Below, in pieces: positions 34,316 through 45,736 of a stretch of DNA of 64,000 nucleotides. The DNA lies in assembly GCA_914767885.1 (NCBI GenBank), contig CAJZBQ010000011.1, forward strand, positions 434,001 to 498,000. The letters run 5' to 3'. Source of the stretch: Blepharisma stoltei. Taxonomy: Eukaryota > Ciliophora > Heterotrichea > Heterotrichida > Blepharismidae. The notes beneath the pieces are model-generated. The model had not been told where the DNA came from, made no database searches, and saw nothing but the letters and a program-made list of their open reading frames with translations. The position numbers were made by a program, and so were the translations under genes. The stretch's first letter is position 1, and every line of letters starts with the position of its first letter.

Positions 34316-37007
34316 ATGGGCTGCTGCATTACAACTACTCATAAAAGTTCTCAATTAGCCAAACTAAATCAAAGCGAAAAAGACTCATCAGAAGTGGTCG
34401 TAAAAACATCAGTAAACACCTCTATGCCAAAATCGCAAGAGTCAAAAGATGTCCCTTCATTTCAATCCTCAACAAACAAAATCAAAAAAAGAGAACTTAC
34501 TGATGTTTACAATATCAAAAAATGTATCGGTCAAGGGAGCTTTGGAATAGTGAGGAAAGGCCAACATAAAAATGATCCCAATCTGATTGTTGCAATTAAA
34601 AGTATTGATAAATTTAAAATCAAGTCAAATTTGCATTTATTGAAAAGGGAAGTCTCTATTTTGCAAAGCATTGATCATCCAAACATTATATGACTACTAA
34701 TAATGGTTATAGAATTTAGGAATAATGCAGAGACTATATAGATATTCATATAAATTAACAATATATTTATTTACCTTAAATAATCCTTCTGTTTATTAGA
34801 TTTACGAGCATTATTTGCCAACAGTGAAAAATAGGGAATGGTATAAAGTTTTATGAAACTTTTGATGATGGAAAATACCTTCACATTGTCATGGAATTTT
34901 GCTCTGGAGGAGAGCTTTTTGAAAAAATCATGGAAAAAGGCAAAATAAATGAGAAAAAGGCAGCCTGCTATATGGAAAAAATATTACTAGCAGTCAACCA
35001 TCTCCACCAAGTAGGCGTCTGCCATAGAGACCTGAAACCTGAAAACTTTTTATTTGAAAATGATTCTCCTAATGCTGAGCTAAAAATCATTGATTTTGGT
35101 TTATCAAATAAATTTGGGGACAAATTCAAGCACACAACCAAAATGGAAACTTTTGTTGGAACTCCTTACTATGTAGCCCCAGAAGTTATTAAAGGAGAAT
35201 ATGGTCCGAAATGTGACTTATGAAGTGTAGGTGTTATCATGTATGTCATGCTCACAGGCCATCATCCTTTTAAAGGAGAAACTCCTACACAAATTTTCCA
35301 AAACGTCGTCAGAGGAGAGCTGAATATGGAAAGCCCAGTATGGGAAACTATTAGTGAGCCTGCAAAAGATTTATTGAGAAAACTAATTGTAACAGACCCT
35401 AATCAAAGATTGTGTGCAGATGATGCACTGCGTCATCACTGGTTTAGTGATGCTCCCAAGGCAAAAATAGAATTAGACCCTAACATTATTTGTGCATTGA
35501 GACATTATAAGCCAAAATCTCAAATGCAAAGGGCAGCACTTGGGATTATAGTAAAGTATTTATCACTTGACCAGATTAAGGATTTAAGGCAAGCTTTTTA
35601 TGATATTGATTTAGATCAAAAAGGGGAGCTGAATATTGATGAAATTGAACAAGCTCTAAATAAATGTGGAATAGAACTGCCAAAAACGCAGCTTTTTGAG
35701 ATTTTTAAAAACCTTGACTATAATGGGACTGGAAGTGTTAAATACTCAGAGTTTTTGGCTGCAACAATTTATTTAATGTAAATGGATTTAAGCTTAAGTC
35801 TTTGCGGAGTCTAATTTCCATCAATGCTCCATTTTATTTTTAGTAGCGATTAATGAATTCAAAAAAAAGCTCATAAAGGACATGGTGGATAATAAAACGG
35901 AAATGGAGTTGGAGGCTATAATAGGCATCTATCTCAATTGCTTTGGAGAATTCCAGTGTCAGATCAACAGTGCCAAACTAGATGTAAAGGGCATATTTAG
36001 ACTCAGGTATGAAGCTCACTGTTTTTCTTTCCTTGCCTTCAGTGATGGTGTTTTTCATGTCTAATTCTAGGATTTCGCAGAAGTGGCTAAGCTCTTCAAT
36101 CACTCTTTCAATGGGCATATCGATCGTAAGACTCGTCCTAATTTTGTATCTGCTATAGTTAGCCTCTCCTAGCGGTAAGTATGGTCCGGTGGGACAATAC
36201 TACATTTCCTAAGCAAGTGACCTTGATGTACCCAGCCTTAAGGGTGGCTTTATACTTCGCGCCATCAGTGAAGGTGACCGCGCTATCTCCGGATACCATC
36301 ATTAGTGCCCTTAGAATGTCTCCTGGTCAGAATAAGGCTTCTAGAGCTTGCTTAAAGGCCTCTTTTTGCCTCCCTGCTTGGCTCTCTGAGGTGCTTGGTG
36401 AAGTATAATGCCATGGTCTTGGCCATTTGGTGTGCATTGGCAAATTTGGGTACTATACTGGCCGTCTGATGTGAACCCAAACAGGATGTCATCCGTGCTA
36501 ACGTTCAGGGATTGTAGGGGCCAGTCCTGGCGCTCATTGGGATGTGTTTCTATTTGTCTCATATTGAACATACTAAATAAAGTGACTGGAGAGAGAGAGG
36601 AAAAGAGAGATTTGCAGAGTATTAGCTATGTGGCTAATCAAAAAGCCATAAGGCCTGTGGCAGCTGCCTCTAAATTTCAATTTAAAATGCAACAATTTCT
36701 TCAAGAATCCAGCTTGATGAGCATACACTTTGGATGGCTTTTAAAGTGTTCGATAAAGATGACCAAGGATTTATAACCCCTGCAAATGTTTATGATGTTC
36801 TTACGAATATGGGGAAAAACGTCAGCCGTATTCAAGTTAAAAATATGAGGTTTTATAATAAATCGTACTAATAAAACCTCCTAAATAATAATGAGCCAAA
36901 TTATCTTTTTACAGTATATTATTAAGGAAGTAGACTTGGACCATACCGAAAAAATCACTTTTGAGGATTTCAAGAAACTTCTATCTGATGGGAAGATTAA
37001 TTGCTAA
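34316..37007 (+). CDS. Calcium-dependent protein kinase (CDPK)
   Basis: A Ca-activated Ser/Thr kinase. MGCC at the N-terminus predicts double acylation. Kinase motifs: GQGSFGIV, AIKSIDK, HRDLKPEN, IDFGLSNKFG, GTPYYVAPEV and CDLWSVGVIMY (TGA as Trp). Four EF-hands follow: DIDLDQKGELNIDEIE, LDYNGTGSVKYSEF, FDKDDQGFITPANVY and VDLDHTEKITFEDF. Three insertions (155-nt IES, 928-nt retroelement, 73-nt IES) are removed to give 511 residues, a normal CDPK length. Without excision the kinase lacks its C-terminal EF-hand lobe. Confidence 0.93.
34687..34841 (+). other. IES in CDPK, 155 nt, TA-bounded
   Basis: TA repeats are at 34687-34688 and 34842-34843, inside TATA on both sides. Removal gives HPNIIKFYETFDDGKY. 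Confidence 0.88.
35771..36698 (-). mobile_element. Retroelement insertion between EF-hands of CDPK
   Basis: An 11-bp duplication TGCAACAATTT is at 35760-35770 and 36688-36698, with no TA in it. The minus strand holds decayed coding text in more than one frame (DSAVTFTDGAKYKATLKAG; FGTVDLTLEFSKAIEI) of an unknown retroelement protein. Removal joins FLAATI to SSRIQLDEHTLW. Confidence 0.83.
36844..36916 (+). other. IES in CDPK, 73 nt, TA-bounded
   Basis: TA repeats are at 36844-36845 and 36917-36918. Removal joins RIQVKN to IIKEVDLD between EF-hands 3 and 4. Confidence 0.87.
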
Positions 37008-37125
37008 TCTCTTTTATACAATAAACAACCCAAATTTTCCCTAAATATATCTGCTTAATAGATTTTCCTGCAAATTATAACTTAAAAGTATTAAAATATT
37101 TATTATCTATCACTAAACCTCCAAA

Positions 37126-37518
37126 TTAACATTTTTTGGCCTTGCTTGATTTTATTTTTGATAAAGTTGTCTGCAATTCTTGAATTAATTCGTCTTTTTC
37201 TTCAATATCGTCCTCTGTTTTTGATAGAATAGCTTCAAGCTCTATCACTCTGAGCCTAAGAGCTTCATTTTGGTCAAGGACCTCTTTTAAGGCTGTCTGC
37301 AAAACTTTTGAATATTCATCTTGACCACTACACAATTTGCATGTCTGAGTGGCAGAGAGTGGCGCGAGAGAACTTTTTATAGGGGAATGGTCGATAATTT
37401 CTGGGCCGTTATCTTGAGATTCTGATGAGCCTTCTGATGCCCTTACTTTTTTGTTGGTAATTTTGGCAAAGGCTGGTCTGGATGCATTGGGAAATCTTCT
37501 AACATCGTGATTCGACAT
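37126..37518 (-). CDS. Short coiled-coil protein, 130 aa
   Basis: ATG at 37518, TAA stop. A disordered basic N-terminus is followed by a CKLC pair (CKLCSGQDEYSK), then a coiled coil of about 60 residues (LQTALKEVLDQNEALRLRVI...). Ends KAKKC. No IES. Family unknown. Confidence 0.65.
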   Translation of the reverse strand: MSNHDVRRFPNASRPAFAKITNKKVRASEGSSESQDNGPEIIDHSPIKSSLAPLSATQTCKLCSGQDEYSKVLQTALKEVLDQNEALRLRVIELEAILSKTEDDIEEKDELIQELQTTLSKIKSSKAKKC

Positions 37519-38194
37519 TTTTGCGGGTTTTTATAACTAGAGCTAGGGACCTAGAATTACTTAATATACTTCTCCTATGCTGATAGGTGACGAGGAAAAT
37601 GGTTATCGGTCTCAAAAATCTGAGAGTTAGTTAGAATATCGGCATAGAATTAGGAGATTCTATTAAAAATAAAATTTTTTGTTCACTAAAGGACGAGCTA
37701 ATATTTAGGAAAATTAAATCCTATTTAATTATATGAAGAGTTTTCAATATGAAAAAGGAGGATTTTAAATTTTAGTAAGTATTCAAATTAAGTTTTAATT
37801 GTTGATATGAATATTATTAATATTTATGGTGACACAGCTGATTGGCTACCATTATAGTAATCTCTTCGTTTTTTATATAATTCACTTAACAGACAATCAA
37901 GCACTCAATATCTTTTTGAGAGCTATTTAAATTTTTTAAACATGCATGCCCAATCTAAATCAGCATGAAATTTTATTATCAGCTAATTTAAGTAACTACT
38001 TACCAGATAACGAGCACAAATAGAATTCATTTATGATCCAAAATCGATTCAAGATATAAAGCATACCAACTAGCCGGATTATTGAAATATATTTAAATTT
38101 ATATAATAATAAATCTTCTAAACTCAATCCTTATTTATTTTTACTATCTATTCCTTCATTATAAATTCTCAATCTCATTAATTATGTAATTTAA
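37519..38194. other. Intergenic
   Basis: AT-rich. About 37,665-37,710 resembles a worn MITE terminus (TTTTTGTTCACTAAAGGACGAGCTAA). No gene was seen. Confidence 0.45.
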
Positions 38195-39719
38195 ATGCAA
38201 AGATATGAATATTATGAAATCTCATCTCCAGGACTGAGATCTACAAGCTCAAATCCATTTAAAAATGATACAGTAGCTTTAATTTCACTTCAAAAAGAGA
38301 ACCAAGAGCTGAGAAAAAGACTAAAAGATCTAAATATTAAGTTAACAGATGCAATAACACAAAAGGAAAGCAAAAAAAGGAGGCCGTCACCAACGAAGGT
38401 TGCTGAAGATGGCCACCAAAAAGCTGAGAGCAAGCTTGAATCTTATATGTAACTTTTATTTAGAAACGAAAAGCGTCTGTTGCATCAACGAATCGATAAG
38501 CTCTCAGACCCGAATTACGAATGCAGCCTAAAAGACAAAATCCAAAGACTTCAAAATGTTCTCATTAGTAAGCAAAATGCTCATAAATTATTAAATGCAA
38601 CCCTAAGTATAAAAGAAACAGCGGCTCGAGGTAATGAAGAAGCAAGCCCTTCTGATTATGCAAATTATTTAGCTGCGATATCACTTTATACTCAAAGGAT
38701 TAAGAAATTGGATGAAACTGAACGACTGAATATGCAAGGCTTGCAAGAATGGTCACAGAAATACCAAGAATTGAATCAAAATTATTTGGAGCTATACTAA
38801 TTTGGAGAATTTATCTACCAAATATTCATATCTTCTACTAATTTTACGTTTTAAAAGATAGTGAATGATTTAAGGTCCAGGGCCTATAATTTAGGAAGTC
38901 CTGGGTGGGTTTTTGCCTGGACAGACTCTAAAGGTGCAAAGTCAGATCATACTTCTGGGAAGCAATTATGCACCTGAGCAAGGGCATGCAGTCTAGACAG
39001 AGACATTAGGTGTTTTCCCATACTCTGAGTACTACCAGATTAAGGGAATCCAATGTGGTAGGGCTAAACCCAAGCATGGTCGGATGAGTCTCCCGAGAGA
39101 CTGCTGACATCGACAAGAATAGGGCGTGGTGTGACGCAAGTACTTAGGGTCACCTGAGCCTTAAGCCGGGCTAGAACGACTAGGGGCTAAAATAAACCCA
39201 GAAATCTGCTATAATTTAATTTAACCTCTCTACCAATTTTCTTTAAAAAAATACTTATAAATTGACTTAAAACATTTATATTTTTATCAAATAAAATAAA
39301 AAAATATTGTCGGCGATGCTGAAATTAGCATGAAAAGAGAACAAGATCTCAAAGAAAGAATCAAAGAACGAGAATGGCAGCTAAAAGTAAAGGAAAAAGA
39401 GTTCAATGCTAATTTCAGAGATTTAAATCAGAGGATTAAAGAATTAGAGCTTGAGTCTAGTGAAATACAAAGAGAAGAAAATTTCACTAAATTAGAAATC
39501 GCAAGAAAATCTGAGGCTTTAGACGATATTAATAAAGAATTCAAAAGAAATAGAATTGGAGGTCTATCTCCAATTGTGTCGAAAAAGGGGAGGTTGAACG
39601 GTAACATATCTTTTATTACAAACCATGAGTATAGTCCTCGAATTGGGACTGACTCCTCTTTTATCTATAATCTAAGCAAGCCGAACCCTTATTATTCAAA
39701 AACGCCATTGCCATTCTAG
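38195..39719 (+). CDS. Coiled-coil protein with a 15-nt intron and a large insertion
   Basis: Exon 1 (ATG 38195) reads MQRYEYYEISSPGL, then LQKENQELRKRLKDL. Removing the intron 38449-38463 joins SKLESYI to NEKRLLHQRIDKLSD. The frame stops after QNYLELY at 38800 and resumes near 39,303 with GDAEISMKREQDLKERIKE, to TAG 39719. The gap holds an AT-rich sequence with a retroelement inside. Its boundaries were not resolved: no TA pair tested keeps the frame. Heptads are continuous across the gap, so one gene is likely. Confidence 0.6.
38449..38463 (+). other. 15-nt intron
   Basis: GTAACTTTTATTTAG. Removal replaces an in-frame TAA with ESYINEKRLL. Confidence 0.9.
38801..39302. mobile_element. Insertion in the coiled-coil gene, containing a retroelement fragment
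   Basis: The central part (about 38,880-39,190) is GC-richer, like the other retroelement pieces. A possible duplication is TCTACCAAATATTC near 38,813 against TCTACCAATTTTC near 39,229. The outer AT-rich part may be an IES that the retroelement entered. Confidence 0.5.
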
Positions 39720-39831
39720 TCTATTAACACACATACAAGCAAGTTTTGAGGTTTTTAGCATAATTTCTAATTAATTGAATTTAAATTAACCTGATTTTAC
39801 CATTATAATTAAATTCGAAAAGCCTTAATAG

Positions 39832-40674
39832 TTATACCATTTTGTTCTGATTTTTCATTTCATAGACTTTTATAGCGAAAACAAGATCTGCGATCTTTTT
39901 CTCTTTATTTGCAAGCAAAACACTATTTTCTTCGTCAAGAGCACGCTTCTTGCTTTGAAGATCTATTATGTTTTTACATAAGCCTGCTTTAAGTGATTGG
40001 TATCCTTCAGGCTCTAAATCCAAGTTATTATATCATTTTTGGACACTGTTTTCTATATCTTTTGCATAGTTTCGGATTATTAATTTCTTTATAGACATCG
40101 CGTCATCTGCTAGCTCTTCAAATCTCCCATTGATTTCAGTTTTAGCTTCCTTTGAGATTCTTGAAAAAATATCATAATCAGTTCTTTCTTGAGGAGGAGG
40201 AGGAGGCTTATTTTCCAATAAAGGTTCTTCTTCTAGTGCTTTTTTCAGTCTTTTGTTCTTATCTTTTGCCTCTTTTAGCTTTTTTCCCATCTGTTGAAGC
40301 TCTTTTTCTATTGAGCCCATAAATTTCTGGGTTTTCTTTTCATAGATTTCTTTTATATTTCGTAATTGTGGGTCAACATTTATTTTTTCTTTTTCTTTAG
40401 TTATAGTTTTTTTGATTAAATCCAGTGTTTTTGCTTCTTTTTCACTGCTAGATTTTGGCTCTGAAGCTGTTTTAGCTTTCAAAATTTCATCAGCTAGTTT
40501 TTGTAATCCTTTTGATGAAACTTGACTTTTGTTTAACCGGCTAGTAACAGTATTTTTAATTGGCTTTTTGACTTCTTTGGATATAAGAGATGGGACTCTT
40601 GTTGGAGATAAGGGGCCTTGTGCTGATTTTTTAAATTGAGAGGTTTTGATTAAAGAAGCTGATTTTTGAGCCAT
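39832..40674 (-). CDS. Lys-rich coiled-coil protein, 280 aa
   Basis: ATG at 40674 (MAQKSASLIKTSQF), TAA at 39832. One TGA (Trp) joins ENSVQK to YNNLDLEPEG. The first 90 residues are basic and Ser-rich. A charged coiled coil follows (KEIYEKKTQKFMGSIEKELQ). A KPPPPPQERTD linker may be an SH3/EVH1-type ligand. A second helix pair ends the protein. No family was recognised. Confidence 0.68.
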
Positions 40675-40900
40675 GTGATTATTATTTTGATTAATCAAAA
40701 ATATAAAGATATCTTGAGAAAAATAATAATAAAAAATTTTCTTTTGTTATCTTGATCAGCATTTTATCATTTTCATTATACTTTTTAATCAAATTGAAGA
40801 GAATAAAGAAAAATTTAATTATTTTAGAATTACAAAGAAGTCGTAGAATAATATACTCTTCTTAAAAGAATTCGACATTGTGAAAACTTGAAGCTCTTTA

Positions 40901-41387
40901 GATTAGATTAGATTAAATTATAGCAGGTCTTCGGGAATTGTTTCAGCCTCTCTCCGTCCTGCCATGGGTTTCAGGCTCGAGCGGCTCTAGTCACCTGGCG
41001 TCACACCACAGCCTTTTTTGTTAACATTATAAAAAAAATGATTACGTCATCAGTCTCTCGGGAGGCTCACCCGGCCATGTTTGGATTTATCCCTGATACA
41101 TTGGACTCCCTTAACTCCTGGTAGCACTCAGAGTACGGAGGAAGCGCCCAATATCACCTTCTGGACTATCATGACCTTAAAAGCGTATGATTGCTTTCCA
41201 AGAAGTATGAGCTAAATTTGCACCTTCGATCTTTTGTCTGTGGAATAAGAAAAAAAGCTTGTCGTGGAATCCTGGCCAGGCAAAAAATACCTTACTTCTT
41301 AAAAGTATTGATCCACTTATCTCAGGCTGGAATCAACTCACCAATCATCCTGGACTTATACTGAAATTGCAATCTTTTAAAAAGTCG
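40901..41387. mobile_element. SINE-like element, 487 bp, intergenic
   Basis: Duplication AGCTCTTTA at 40892-40900 and 41388-41396. One end is (ATTAG)n; shared blocks with 19863-20348 include TCACACCAC near the repeat end and GGAATCAACTCACCAATCATCC near the other. Confidence 0.75.
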
Positions 41388-41589
41388 AGCTCTTTAAGAA
41401 CGCACTACTGGCTTGCTGGTTACTTACAAAATCAGAAAAATGACCTTGAGAATCGCCCTTATAGGCGATTTTTTAATAAAATGTGATCTATCTAGGCCTT
41501 TTTCTGGAATTACCTGGGTATCGGTTGAGCCTAACCTGGCTCAACAGCCTCTGTGTGACTCAGAATTAATATGATTTTATGCACTATAT

Positions 41590-41870
41590 TTTACTTGAAC
41601 TTTTTCCATTAAATTAGGCAAAACTTATTTATAAAATTAAAATTTTCTACCGAAAATCAAACTTCGCTCAAATTTAAAGGGAGCTATATACCCAAAAGAT
41701 TCGAAATCTTATCGATATTTTGCCATTTGAGGAAATAGTTAAAATCAAATAGAATAGCTAGAAATTTTATTATAATAGCTATATTTCAAAATATTTTTAA
41801 AGGATAAGGGTGGCTTTATGCCGAAAAAATATGAATTTACTCACTTATGGATGTGGTAATTAGCAAAATT
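41590..41870 (+). mobile_element. Two truncated MITE right halves
   Basis: 41590-41735 has family B right-end text (TTTCCATTAAATTAGG...TCAAATTTAAAGGG). 41740-41870 has family A right-end text (AATAGCTAGAAATTTTATTATAATAGC). Confidence 0.5.
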
Positions 41871-41878
41871 AGTCAAGT

Positions 41879-44345
41879 CTAAGCTAAATTAATATGTTTA
41901 TGCTTCTTCTCAGGATCAGGGCTAATTTGATCTCCTGCTCTTTTCGGGTTAAACGCTATTTCTTCTGGAATCCTAAACTCCACGCAAAACATGAATTTTC
42001 TAGGCGATACATCACGAACAGTCACCAGTTTAAAATTAGATGTATCAAAATCCCCCCAAGCTGCTTTAATCCTATCAACAAGCTCACTCCCATTTGGAAC
42101 TGAAGAAAACCCATAAACATGTATAACAGGCAGCTCTTTCCATACATCAGGGTTAAATCTCCATTTAAATACATCAAGAAATTCAATAGCGTCCATAGGT
42201 AAGTTCATATAAATATGATGAAAAACGCTTGGGAGTGTCTGCATAGGAGGAGCTCTCAACATATCATCACATTTAACTTCTTCTCTTGGGGTATTTAATA
42301 GCTGTATAATAAACTCTCTGGCGTCCATGTTATAAGCTGACAGGTTTTTAGCCACTTTATTTCTCAATGAATTTTTTACAAGCCATTCATAGCATGAGGG
42401 ATTTAAGTCATTTGCGATTACCCTGCATCCTAACTTTGCCGCTTTTATTGCAAAAGGTCCTACTCCTGCAAACATGTCACATATAATTTCATTAGGTTTT
42501 AACGTCCCAACCACCCTTATTCTTTCAAAGGCCAGCTTTGAGTTCCAATACACATCTCTGAAATTGAAGTTAAATATACAGTTCCCTTCTTTCTAATTAA
42601 AATTTACAACTTCTGTATCAAGTTTGTCTTCTCCTCCTATAACTTCCATTTCAAAAGTTCGGAAAACTGACTCGATTTTGCTTAATTTTGTAACAACAGT
42701 TTTTATTGAAGGACTTTTCTATATATTTTTTACGTCTATTGTTACCTGTCCGATTATATATCGATATGGCATATGTTCAGGCTTTAAATTATAATGGGCA
42801 ATGTGGCCAATTGTTTCAAACCCTGTTGGGATCACTGTGCCATTAGGAAGAATTTCTCTTACTCCCCCCCCCCTTTAATTGGAACTAAAAATTTTGTTCC
42901 AATTTAAAGGGGAGTTAATTTTTTTTTTTTTAAAAAAATATCAATATAAAATTTTTATATAAAAAAAAATTTTATATATAAAAATTTAAAAAAAAAAAAT
43001 TCAAAAACTTATCGAGTTAGATTATAAAATTTGTTTAATAAAATGCTATTTACTCTTTATCCATTAAAAAAAAGCAAGATATAACTAAATTTTCATTATT
43101 AGTTAATACGCCACTATTAATTGGTATCAAAATTATTTACACAAAAATTATTATTTTTTTTTGATAAAAAAAAATAAAAAAAAAAATTTTAGAAAATTTA
43201 TCGATCAAAGTGCTAATTTTGTTTAAATAAGATGTTATTTATACTCTATTCTTTAAAATAAAGCAAGAAATAAGTAAATTTTGAAATTTTATAAAGAATT
43301 CCTATTTAATTTATATCAAAACTATCCAAATAAAAAATATCGTTTCTATCAACAAAAACAAAAATTTTTTTGGAAATTTTTTAAAAAAAAAAATAAATTT
43401 TTTTTAAAATTTAGCAATTAACGATAATAAATTTATTTAAATAAGATGCTCTTTATACTTTGTTTCTTTAAAAAAGAGCAAGATATAACTAAATTTTTAA
43501 TTTTAGTTAAGAAACATTTAGCTTATATCAAAACTTTTTAGATAAAAATTATATATAATTTTTTATTATAAAATTAAATTTTGTTCCAATTTAAAGGGGG
43601 GTTAATTTACCAAAAACGTGGAAATTTTACCGATATTTTGTTCCAATTTAAAGGGGGGGGGAGTTAAAACTTCTTCTGCAGAAAAATGGTCGTATCCTAA
43701 TAAAATTGTGTGTGGGAGAATTTCGTAGTTTATTAGTGTTTCAGGGATTTCGGCTATTGAAGGATCTAATAGTAATAACTTGTGGTCTTTGGAACCAGGG
43801 CATGCGATTGTGTTTTCTTGTTTATGAATCTTTAATAGCAGTGATCTGTGGTCTTGCTTTAAATTATTGCATTCTTTTAAAGGCACTTTGACTGCTTTTA
43901 GGTGGAGCTCTTTTTGGAACCTGGCATTATAATTACTTTTCTTTACTCCCCCCTTCCGTGAGTGAACAAAAAAATTTTGTTCACTCACGGAGGGGGGTTA
44001 ATTTGTTTTTTAAAAAAAAATTATATATAAATTTTATAGAAAATTTTGTTTTTCGAAATTTAAAAAAATCCTAATTTGCAAAAATTGGAAAGCAAATATT
44101 AATTTAATCTATAAAATTTATATTTTAAAACGCAATTTGTTTAAAATTAAACAGAATTAGCTCTATATTTCATTATACTAATTATCATTTATATATCAAA
44201 ATTTTTTTCCATTAAAAATTTTTCTATTAAAACAATTTTTGTTCACTCACGGAGGGTGGATTTTTTGGGCAAAAAATAGCGATTTTTCTAATGGTTTTGT
44301 TCACTCTCGGAGGGGGGGGGAGTTAGGAACTTCTCTTAATTCCAT
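41879..44345 (-). CDS. TRM5: tRNA (guanine37-N1)-methyltransferase TRM5
   Basis: TRM5 methylates G37 next to the anticodon, preventing frameshifts. Family motifs: [35 protein letters not shown], the SAM site [23 protein letters not shown] and the catalytic-region [12 protein letters not shown]. The gene needs five removals: a family A MITE after MELREVP, a 16-nt intron, an 805-nt family B MITE, and two 15-nt introns. The result is 411 residues, close to other TRM5 proteins. The start is the ATG at 44345. This is the best single case in the window of introns and IESs combined. Confidence 0.92.
42593..42607 (-). other. 15-nt intron in TRM5
   Basis: GTAAATTTTAATTAG on the minus strand. Joins DKLDTEV to KEGNCIFNF. 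Confidence 0.92.
42719..42733 (-). other. 15-nt intron in TRM5
   Basis: GTAAAAAATATATAG on the minus strand. Joins GQVTID to KSPSIKTVV, a conserved TRM5 block. Confidence 0.93.
42859..43663 (-). mobile_element. IES: MITE family B, long form, in TRM5
   Basis: TTA repeats (plus strand) are at 42859-42861 and 43664-43666; 805 nt. It has a hairpin end at 42,862 (CCCTTTAATTGGAACTAAAA), a doubled end at the right, and three internal repeats about 185-215 bp apart marked by GCAAGATATAACTAAATTT. Removal joins SAEEVL to REILPNGTV. Confidence 0.9.
43921..43936 (-). other. 16-nt intron in TRM5
   Basis: GTAATTATAATGCCAG on the minus strand. Joins MELREVPKEK to [10 protein letters not shown] and removes a frame conflict. 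Confidence 0.8.
43943..44322 (+). mobile_element. IES: MITE family A, type copy, in TRM5
   Basis: TTA repeats are at 43943-43945 and 44323-44325; 380 nt. Left hairpin: CCGTGAGTGAACAAAA and its inverse. Right end: two copies of TTTGTTCACTCACGGAGGG-like sequence about 45 bp apart. Confidence 0.92.
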
Positions 44346-44422
44346 ATTTATACCAAGGTAATTTCGAATAAATTTAAGCTAACACTATCAATTATACAGC
44401 TGAAAATTTAAGAAGGGTTATA

Positions 44423-45736
44423 TCATGATGGTGTCAAGCGTCTAAGAAGATCTGGGTTGTACCTTTCCCTTTCTTCTGAAGTCCAATTAAAAAGAGGTGG
44501 CAATGGATCTCCATTTGGAAGCCTTGTTGCCTCATCTTTAAGTTGGTCAAAGAAAGGATGTTCTAAAGATTCCAATGCTGACGGTCTTAACTGAGGAGAA
44601 TATACCAGCAATCTTGACACAAAATCAATGGCATCTACTGGAGTCCTCGATTTAAACACTCTATTCCAAGGATGTTGTGGGACCTGAGGAAAATTATTTT
44701 CTGTATAGCTTGGGTTCATGTCTCTTATTTGTTCTCTATTTGGAGTCCCTAGAATTTTAATAATTTCCACAAGCTGGTCTACTCCGCTTTCTCCAGGAAA
44801 TAACGGTTGTCCTAACAAAATTTCAGCAACCACCGCGCCAGCACTCCATACATCTATTGCAGGTGTATAATCAGTAGCTCCAAAAATCAATTCAGGGGCT
44901 CTATAATAGCGAGAGCAAATATAAGAAACATTGGGTTCTCCTCTTATGAGTTTCTTTGCAGAGCCAAAATCACAAAGTTTGGTACTATGAGTGTTTGTGT
45001 CGACTAGGATATTTTGAGGCTTAATGTCTCTGTGGCAAACCCCTACTGCATGAATATAAGCTAAAGGGGTGCAGGTCAAACTACTTTGCTAGTGTCCATT
45101 TCACCTAAAAATTTTTGGCCGAAAATTGATCGAAAATTTTTTGATAGTGAAACATTTGACCGAATAAAAACGTTAATTTTCGGCCAAATGGATTTCGATG
45201 AAATGCACACTGTCAAAAATCCACGGTCATTTGGCATGGAGCCAAGCTAAAGATCTCATAATTTGGTAACTATAAAGCTTTACTAGTAAAATAGGCACTG
45301 GCTGTCTCATTCGGCTGTAATGCTTTATTACTCTGTAGAGCGTTTCATTTACAAATTCCATGACGACGTTTAGATAAAGCTCGTTTGGCTTTTCACCATT
45401 TATATAGAAGGCGTGCTTGAATGCGACGACGTTTGGATGAACCAGCTCTTTTATGATTTGAAGTTCACGGTTTTTGTACCGAGGGTCTTGCAAAACCTTT
45501 TTTATGGCAACTGTTTCACCAGTTTGAGCTATTGTTGCTTGGTATACTGTGCCAAAACTTCCGCTGCCAGCTATTTTGTCAGCATTATAAGTTGAATTGC
45601 TATTGGCTTGCTTTTTCTCATCAATACTCATCCTACTCAAGGAAGAGCTTAGATCTCCTACACGTCTTCTCACTGATGCTGAGGATACATTGTGGGCTAC
45701 ACTGTTTTTTGAGACCCTATTGCTAAGTCTGTCCAT
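44423..45736 (-). CDS. GSK3: Glycogen synthase kinase 3 (GSK3/shaggy)
   Basis: A Ser/Thr kinase of the CMGC group. P-loop GSGSFGTV, catalytic Lys in [25 protein letters not shown] and the GSK3 signature [20 protein letters not shown] with the activating Tyr. [20 protein letters not shown] and [12 protein letters not shown] follow. Removing a 186-nt element joins MRSLA to [11 protein letters not shown] and gives 375 residues. The N-terminus is Ser/Arg-rich and lacks a clear inhibitory Ser9-type motif. Confidence 0.94.
45066..45251. mobile_element. IES: distinct MITE with 8-bp repeats in GSK3
   Basis: AAGCTAAA is at 45058-45065 and 45244-45251. Inside, TGTCCATTTCACCTAAAAAT at the left and TGTGCATTTCATCGAAATCC (read inward) at the right form inverted repeats that include GGCCGAAAATT. 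It is unlike families A and B; an 8-bp repeat with a CAGTGTG-like start suggests a hAT- or P-type origin. Confidence 0.7.
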
